Source: an uncultured cyanobacterium
GTDB lineage: Bacteria; Cyanobacteriota; Cyanobacteriia; Cyanobacteriales; Geitlerinemataceae
Reading direction: 5' to 3'
Assembly (NCBI GenBank): GCA_937121005.1
Contig: CAKZKB010000654.1
Location: 1-5,755 of the forward strand
DNA length: 5,755 bases
Below, one piece after another: positions 1 to 3,643 of this stretch (the stretch's first letter is position 1; every line of letters starts with the position of its first letter). The notes beneath the pieces are model-generated. The model was given only the letters and a program-made list of their open reading frames with translations. It was not told the DNA's origin and ran no database searches. The translations under genes and the position numbers were made by a program.

Positions 1-1212
1 CATGGAAGAGGGGGGGAGAGGGGGAGGGGGAGAGGGGGAGGGACTGACAGCTTCGTTATCCCCTTGTCCCCTTGTCCCCTTGTCTTCCCCATCCTGCGTC
101 GCATCGTACAACCCCACGCACTGGACGAACTCATCCTCCTCCGTCCACAGGGATAAGGCGCAACCGTCGGTTTTCAATGCCTGACCCAGTTCGCGGGTGA
201 TAGCTGAAAAAATCTCTTGGGGTTCGAGGGTGGAACGAATGGCCGTGGCGATCTGGTTGACCAGGGCCTCCCGCCGGGCCAAAGCCCGCATTCGCTCGTA
301 AGTCCGGGCTTGGGAAAGAGTCAGAGCCGCCTGTTCGGCCACCATAATCGCCAACTGTACCTCATCGTCGCGCCAAGTGCGACACTGGCCGCACTGGTGC
401 AATGCCAACACCGCCAACAGCGCAAATTCTCCCGGTCGATCGCCCCCCATGGCAATCAGAGGTACGATCAGCGTCGAACGGATATCGGCCCGTTGGTAGG
501 CCCAAACCCGATCGGGCTCCCCCCACAAGCGATCGTCGGCGGTGACATCATCGATCGCCAGTACGTCTTCGGTGGCCCAAACCGTGCGGGCCAGTTCTTC
601 AACTTTAAACTCCAACCCGCGTCCGGTAAAGACAAACGCCTCCTCATCCATGCGATCGCCCCGTACCGGGCGTAAAATACAACAACTGACCTCGAACATA
701 TGGCCGAGGGTTTCGACGATCGTCTGCAAAATTTGGCGGTGGTCGGGACGCGATCGAATCGTATTCAGTACCGCATTCAGCAGCGACTCTTGGCGTAGCG
801 TTCGCCGCAACTGTTCGGTACGCGAAGCCAACACCTGATGGGTTTCCACCGCTTGGCGTACCACTGTTTGAATTTCGTCCACGTGCCAAGGCTTGGTGAC
901 GTACTTAAACACCTTGCCCGAATTGATGGCCTCGACGAGATCTTCGACATCCGTGTAGGCTGTAAGCATAATCCGCATCGCGTCGGGATATTGAGCCGCC
1001 GCTACGCTCAAAAACTCCGTTCCCGTCATCAACGGCATTCGCTGGTCGGAAACGATGGCCGCCACATCAGCTTCGCGAGCCAAAATCTCGAGGGCCTCCT
1101 GACCGCTTTGGGCTTTTAACACCCGATACTCCGAGTGCAAAATGCGATCGAGCAACTCAATATTGTTGGGTTCGTCATCGACGACGAGAACTTTGGGTTT
1201 GGACTCTGGCAC
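1..1212 (-). CDS. Receiver-GAF-GAF signalling protein (response regulator, probably hybrid histidine kinase), C-terminus beyond left edge
   Basis: The visible 404 residues begin with a phosphoacceptor receiver domain (about 7-122): acidic pair D12/D13, acceptor D56 in VSDQRMP, T84 and K107 in TKPW, so all key residues are present. A helical linker (about 123-150) leads to a GAF domain (about 150-305) ending in the LHQC...W...E pattern common in cyanobacterial GAF proteins; no Cys-His bilin-attachment pair is seen, so a photoreceptor role is not indicated. A second GAF domain starts near 312 (EALVNQIATAIRSTLEPQEIF) and is interrupted after GLYD (about 370) by a repeat-encoded Gly/Arg then Ser/Pro stretch that stays in frame to the edge. 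The GTG start is the only candidate: an in-frame stop lies at 1225-1227 and the next ATG is inside the receiver domain. No Shine-Dalgarno is visible. In cyanobacteria this domain order usually continues into a histidine kinase, but a cyclase or another output is possible because the C-terminus is not seen. The gene is divergent from the HEAT-repeat gene. Confidence 0.9.
   Translation of the reverse strand, partial: MPESKPKVLVVDDEPNNIELLDRILHSEYRVLKAQSGQEALEILAREADVAAIVSDQRMPLMTGTEFLSVAAAQYPDAMRIMLTAYTDVEDLVEAINSGKVFKYVTKPWHVDEIQTVVRQAVETHQVLASRTEQLRRTLRQESLLNAVLNTIRSRPDHRQILQTIVETLGHMFEVSCCILRPVRGDRMDEEAFVFTGRGLEFKVEELARTVWATEDVLAIDDVTADDRLWGEPDRVWAYQRADIRSTLIVPLIAMGGDRPGEFALLAVLALHQCGQCRTWRDDEVQLAIMVAEQAALTLSQARTYERMRALARREALVNQIATAIRSTLEPQEIFSAITRELGQALKTDGCALSLWTEEDEFVQCVGLYDATQDGEDKGTRGQGDNEAVSPSPSPPPPLPPSSM
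10..42 (+). repeat. Polypurine G-run tract, possible G-quadruplex
   Basis: The plus strand holds five G-runs separated by A or AGA: 10-16 (seven G), 20-24, 26-30, 34-38 (five each) and 40-42. This is the template strand of the receiver-GAF gene, where the tract encodes a Ser/Pro-rich stretch. The run pattern fits a four-tract G-quadruplex or a mirror-type purine tract; whether it folds is inference. Confidence 0.6.
60..83. repeat. Three tandem copies of the octamer CCCCTTGT inside the receiver-GAF gene
   Basis: Three exact units lie at 60-67, 68-75 and 76-83 (GGGGACAA on the coding strand). Their 24 nt are a multiple of three, so the frame survives and encodes a short Gly/Thr/Arg/Gln linker. 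Short tandem repeats of this kind are common between genes in filamentous cyanobacteria; finding one inside a domain-coding region is less usual. Confidence 0.9.
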
Positions 1213-1213
1213 G

Positions 1214-1241
1214 GGGTTTAGGGTTTAGGTTCTAGGTATAA
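1214..1241. repeat. Heptamer array (GGGTTTA, telomere-like) abutting the GTG start
   Basis: Two exact GGGTTTA units (1214-1220 and 1221-1227) are followed in the same 7-nt register by the degenerate units GGTTCTA (1228-1234) and GGTATAA (1235-1241). On the minus strand this reads CCCTAAA and occupies the whole leader just before the GTG at 1212, which explains the lack of a ribosome-binding site there. It resembles the short tandemly repeated heptamers described in filamentous cyanobacteria. Confidence 0.75.
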
Positions 1242-1338
1242 CTGGTCGCTGGACACCGATCGAGATGCACTCCCTACCTCGATCCTAATATAGTCGAGAG
1301 CAGCGCGTCCCTTGTCCGACGGCCTGCTATTTCCAGCA

Positions 1339-1350
1339 CTTAGCGCTAAG
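1339..1350. promoter_or_regulatory. Perfect 12-bp palindrome CTTAGCGCTAAG, possible operator
   Basis: The dodecamer is fully self-complementary and shares the 9-mer TTAGCGCTA with a second site at 1432-1440, 92 bp downstream. A perfect dyad repeated in one divergent intergenic region is what a dimeric regulator site would look like. No known regulator is recognised. Confidence 0.4.
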
Positions 1351-1432
1351 ATATGGGCAACAAGCGGCCATCTGTCGGCAATGCGACCCGCCAACAGTTA
1401 ATATGGGTTCGTATCGCTAGGATGGTTTGCTT

Positions 1433-1440
1433 TAGCGCTA
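1433..1440. promoter_or_regulatory. Second TAGCGCTA palindrome just upstream of the HEAT-repeat gene start
   Basis: This exact 8-bp dyad lies 11-18 bp before the ATG at 1451, where a ribosome-binding site would normally be sought; its last three bases with the next G (1439-1441) also form the in-frame stop that fixes the start. The dyad does not extend further, unlike the copy at 1339-1350. Confidence 0.35.
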
Positions 1441-1450
1441 GTCAAACTCT

Positions 1451-2440
1451 ATGCTCAGATGCCGACCTCTATTGCCGATCTTGACGGGCGCGATCTGGCT
1501 GTGCGCCACCCCACCCCCTGCCGTTCGCGCCGTCGATCGTCCTGTCGTTCTCGTGCGGTCGGCCGCCATTCCCCTGGCCCAAACGCCCCCCGTTCCCGAA
1601 GCTGAAAACAGCAGCGATCGCCGCAAACTCCTGTTCTGGCTGTTCGGCTTTTTTCTACTGTTTAGCATGGCGGGGCTGTTGTTTACGCTGTTGCTGAAAC
1701 TGTCAGCCAACCCAGCTGAGGACGAAACTCTAGAGGCGGACGAAGAGTTTGACGAGGAACTCGAAGCCGAACCTGAAGTCGCCGAAAATGTCCCCAACAA
1801 CAGCAACGGCGCAAAGCCCCAAGACGAGATCCCCGAACCGCCGCCGCTTCCTCGCAAAGCCAAAACCAAGGCCAAAAAAGTGCGGGAAGTGGCTTTAGAT
1901 CCCCCTCCCGCACCGACGGTAGAAGAGGAGGACGATCGCCCCCCCGAACCGCCTCCGGCCTCCGATAACAGCAGCGCCCTGGCGGTTGAGGAAACCACGC
2001 GCCTACCGCGCCTCGATATTGTCGAAGAATTGGTCAAAGATTTGCAAAATCCCGACTCTGCCAAGCGCCACAAAGCGATTTGGGATCTCGGACAGCAGGG
2101 AGACTCGCGGGCGATCGAACCGCTTTCGCAACTAGCGATCGACGCTGACTCCCAAGAACGGGGTTTGATTTTAACGGCTCTATCTGAAATTGGAACGCGC
2201 ACCCTAAAGCCGATGAAGCGGGTGTTGGCAGTATCCATGCAAGATGATAACACCGACGTGCGTAAAAATGCCATTCGCGATCTCTCGCGGATGTACGATT
2301 CGATCGTCCAGTTGGGGTCGCTACTCAATCACGCGGCCAACGATCCCGACGACGACGTGCGCGAAGCGGCCCGCTACGCCCTCAAACAACTCGATCGCTT
2401 CCGGCGGCGATCGGGGTTGGATAATTTGAACGACGATTAG
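1451..2440 (+). CDS. Membrane-anchored HEAT-repeat protein with acidic proline-rich linker
   Basis: The 329-residue protein has four parts. A signal-peptide-like N-terminus (basic MLRCR, hydrophobic 6-20, possible AxA-type cleavage after A27; no lipobox) is followed by a strong transmembrane segment at about 59-84 after RR. Residues 88-180 form a low-complexity linker, first Asp/Glu-rich (about 89-111), then proline-rich with a Lys cluster (about 136-145). The C-terminal 188-316 is helical with HEAT/PBS-lyase-like repeats: paired helices with patterns such as KRHKAIWDLGQQGDSRAIEPL, DVRKNAIRDL and DVREAARYALKQL. HEAT repeats are protein-binding scaffolds; in cyanobacteria some act on phycobilin attachment, but nothing here points to that. 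With a cleaved signal and one TM, the HEAT domain would lie in the cytoplasm; if the signal is not cleaved, it would be on the other side. The ATG is the first start after an in-frame stop at 1439-1441; no Shine-Dalgarno is visible. Function unknown. Confidence 0.88.
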   Translation: MLRCRPLLPILTGAIWLCATPPPAVRAVDRPVVLVRSAAIPLAQTPPVPEAENSSDRRKLLFWLFGFFLLFSMAGLLFTLLLKLSANPAEDETLEADEEFDEELEAEPEVAENVPNNSNGAKPQDEIPEPPPLPRKAKTKAKKVREVALDPPPAPTVEEEDDRPPEPPPASDNSSALAVEETTRLPRLDIVEELVKDLQNPDSAKRHKAIWDLGQQGDSRAIEPLSQLAIDADSQERGLILTALSEIGTRTLKPMKRVLAVSMQDDNTDVRKNAIRDLSRMYDSIVQLGSLLNHAANDPDDDVREAARYALKQLDRFRRRSGLDNLNDD

Positions 2441-2460
2441 AAAAGTAAAGAATGTTGGCC

Positions 2461-2468
2461 GCGATCGC
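2461..2468. repeat. HIP1 octamer GCGATCGC (intergenic copy)
   Basis: This is the only one of the ten perfect HIP1 copies in the window that lies outside a gene; the others are in the receiver-GAF gene (652), the HEAT gene (1614), the HicB-like gene (3611) and the cyclase (3761, 3869, 4647, 4719, 5027, 5302). It is part of the 10-bp palindrome CGCGATCGCG at 2460-2469. HIP1 abundance is the main taxonomic evidence for a cyanobacterium. Confidence 0.9.
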
Positions 2469-2484
2469 GACAAAAGATCGCGAT
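2464..2484 (+). terminator. Possible hairpin downstream of the HEAT-repeat gene; weak terminator candidate
   Basis: ATCGCGA (2464-2470) pairs perfectly with TCGCGAT (2478-2484) across a 7-nt A-rich loop, starting 24 nt after the HEAT gene stop. There is no T-run after it, so it is not a canonical intrinsic terminator. The left arm could instead pair with another TCGCGAT at 2507-2513, next to TTTGT. Confidence 0.25.
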
Positions 2485-2534
2485 GGCGCTAAAATGTTGG
2501 CTATTCTCGCGATTTGTAGTCAACGGTATCAACC

Positions 2535-3386
2535 ATGCCCGAACAGCCGCCTCAACAGCCTCAAGATGATAGTCTCCAGATGGACAAGTTTAGCGATTCA
2601 GTTGCAAAACTCGTAGCAGGAGGGATAGAGAAAAAAGTACAACTTTCAATCCAAGATTTCACTAAAGCAGTCACAGTTTCTAGCAGTATTATCGACCAAC
2701 TCTCACAAGATCGATCCTCAATTAATACTATTTCTCAAGATATAAAAGAGTTAAAGTCTGAAATTGACAACATAAAAGGGAAGCTCGGTTCTATGGATAT
2801 ATTGTCTAATAAGCTAGACAAGATAGAACAGGACACAAGCGGCATAAAACAGGATGCAAGTGGTTTGCAAAACTTAAAGAGGGATATTGTTAAGTCTGTA
2901 AAAAACTCAGTGAAGGACACTTCTCAAACTTTATCTAAAGATCTAAAAGCTCATATTGACTCTAAGCAACCTTCTTCACAACCTCCATATGGGTCTCAGA
3001 ATAGTGCATCTGGAATCGGCTCAGGTGGTACACCTCCATCTTCTAGTAGCACAACTAATACTTCACAGCAAACATCTTCTAAATCTCTTTCTATAGCTTC
3101 AAGTGAGATCGCAGTAATAATTGCATTAGTAGTTGGTTTGATACTAGGATTTCTAGTATCTCAATTGTTTAGTTCGAGTATCAATCCTGAAGATTCCAAT
3201 ACCAAGTATGCCAAATTGGGAACAGACAGATGGAGAGAAGAAATGTCCCAGGAAAATTTCTTTTCCACGCAAGTTACTCACAATCCAGGGGATAATGGAA
3301 ATACGCCTCCCCCTTCTAATGGGAATGGAGGTAAACTAGATGGAGTCCAATCGTCCAAACCTGAAAGCATTCCGGCGTTGTGGTAA
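2535..3386 (+). CDS. Hypothetical coiled-coil protein with one internal transmembrane segment
   Basis: I do not recognise a family for this 283-residue protein. Residues 1-12 are Pro/Gln-rich. From about 50 to 140 spaced Ile/Leu residues (I52, L56, I63, I66, I70, L73, I77, I80, L84, L94, I97, I104, L111, L114, I118) among Lys/Asp/Glu/Gln indicate a long coiled coil, with a tandem heptad pair EQDTSGI/KQDASGL at 98-111. A Ser/Thr/Gly/Pro-rich spacer (about 144-182) precedes one hydrophobic helix at about 191-212; the last 70 residues are polar and end in a Gly/Asn/Pro-rich tail. There is no N-terminal signal, so orientation is uncertain. Coding DNA is visibly AT-richer than its neighbours (18 of 60 G+C in 2701-2760 against 43 of 60 in 1501-1560) and has no HIP1 site, which suggests recent acquisition or weak constraint. 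The ATG follows an in-frame stop at 2517-2519; no clear Shine-Dalgarno. The HicB-like gene begins 14 nt after its stop, so the two may be co-transcribed. A membrane-tethered scaffold is conceivable, but I assign no function. Confidence 0.78.
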   Translation: MPEQPPQQPQDDSLQMDKFSDSVAKLVAGGIEKKVQLSIQDFTKAVTVSSSIIDQLSQDRSSINTISQDIKELKSEIDNIKGKLGSMDILSNKLDKIEQDTSGIKQDASGLQNLKRDIVKSVKNSVKDTSQTLSKDLKAHIDSKQPSSQPPYGSQNSASGIGSGGTPPSSSSTTNTSQQTSSKSLSIASSEIAVIIALVVGLILGFLVSQLFSSSINPEDSNTKYAKLGTDRWREEMSQENFFSTQVTHNPGDNGNTPPPSNGNGGKLDGVQSSKPESIPALW

Positions 3387-3390
3387 TATT

Positions 3391-3396
3391 GAGAAG
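3391..3396 (+). promoter_or_regulatory. Ribosome-binding site GAGAAG that favours the ATG at 3401
   Basis: GAGAAG lies 4 nt before ATG 3401, a somewhat short spacing. It supports this start over the in-frame GTG at 3380, which would overlap the preceding gene and add a VILRRT-type N-terminus not expected for HicB proteins. Confidence 0.45.
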
Positions 3397-3400
3397 AACC

Positions 3401-3643
3401 ATGAGCGAACCCGCACGAGTCATTTCTACCTATCCCATCGTCATGTATCCATGCGATGAAGGTGGCTACGTGGCAGAAATCCCGGCATTACCCGGATGTT
3501 TGGCACAGGGAGAGACATTAATTGAAGCGCTGTCAGAACTGGAAACAGTAACGGCACTGTGGATAGAAACAGCACGCGATCGGGGACAAAATTTACCTGA
3601 TGTGGAATCGGCGATCGCAAAAGTAAAAACACTGTCAGGATAA
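3401..3643 (+). CDS. HicB-family antitoxin-like protein, solitary
   Basis: The 80-residue product has the HicB partial RNase H-like fold signature: YPIVMY strand, then GGYVAEIPALPGCLAQGET (P28, L30, P31, G32, C33, G37, T39) and the helix beginning IEALSELETVTALWIETA. HicB proteins normally neutralise the small RNase toxin HicA. This one is short and has no C-terminal HTH or ribbon-helix-helix domain, so self-repression through that domain is not expected. No HicA-like ORF is visible on either side: upstream is the coiled-coil gene, and downstream the cyclase gene converges on it. Lone HicB-like genes are common in cyanobacteria, so it may be an orphan antitoxin or have a non-TA role. Its last 9 nt overlap the 3' end of the cyclase on the other strand. 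It contains one HIP1 site, unlike the gene upstream. An in-frame GTG at 3380 would give an 87-residue form. Confidence 0.85.
   Translation: MSEPARVISTYPIVMYPCDEGGYVAEIPALPGCLAQGETLIEALSELETVTALWIETARDRGQNLPDVESAIAKVKTLSG

Larger units (their letters stand above)
1213..1450. promoter_or_regulatory. Divergent intergenic region between the receiver-GAF and HEAT-repeat genes
   Basis: These 238 bp must hold the promoters of two divergent genes unless either is read from further away. No ORF or RNA gene is seen. The left part is the heptamer array and the right part carries two TAGCGCTA palindromes. Possible -10 elements on the plus strand are TAATAT at 1399-1404 and TAGGAT at 1418-1423, neither with a good -35 hexamer. 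The heptanucleotide ATATGGG occurs twice (1351-1357 and 1401-1407). No convincing NtcA-type GTA-N8-TAC site was seen. Confidence 0.5.
2451..2501. repeat. 9-bp direct repeat AATGTTGGC flanking a HIP1 cluster
   Basis: AATGTTGGC occurs at 2451-2459 and 2493-2501 in the gap between the HEAT-repeat and coiled-coil genes. The intervening bases carry CGCGATCGCG and a nearby ATCGCGAT, so the interval looks like a small repeat unit. The copies are too short to call target-site duplications. Confidence 0.4.

Noticed and set aside
217..675. A 152-codon open frame on the plus strand
   Set aside because: It lies opposite the clearly coding GAF region of the receiver-GAF gene and shows no domain pattern.
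330..760. Bilin-binding (phytochrome or cyanobacteriochrome) GAF domain
   Set aside because: No Cys-His chromophore-attachment pair is present in the first GAF domain; the QCGQC cysteines sit in the C-terminal helix region typical of ordinary GAF domains.
542..1119. Overlapping short frames on both strands (542-838, 838-1119 plus; 644-889 minus)
   Set aside because: All lie in other frames of the receiver-GAF gene and have no coherent protein pattern.
1438..2328. A 296-codon open frame on the minus strand opposite the HEAT-repeat gene
   Set aside because: It is the antisense shadow of a GC-rich gene: Ser/Arg-rich composition, no recognisable domain, and the plus-strand frame has a signal peptide, TM and HEAT repeats.
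2451..2501. Remnant of a mobile element bounded by target-site duplications
   Set aside because: The 9-bp repeats enclose only 33 bp of HIP1-like sequence with no terminal inverted repeats or transposase remnant.
3380..3382. GTG start for the HicB-like gene
   Set aside because: It would overlap the end of the preceding gene; ATG 3401 has GAGAAG upstream and gives the usual HicB N-terminus.
3387..3400. A missed HicA gene beside the HicB-like gene
   Set aside because: The upstream gap is 14 nt and the downstream side is occupied by the convergent cyclase; no HicA-like pattern was found in the other frames nearby.
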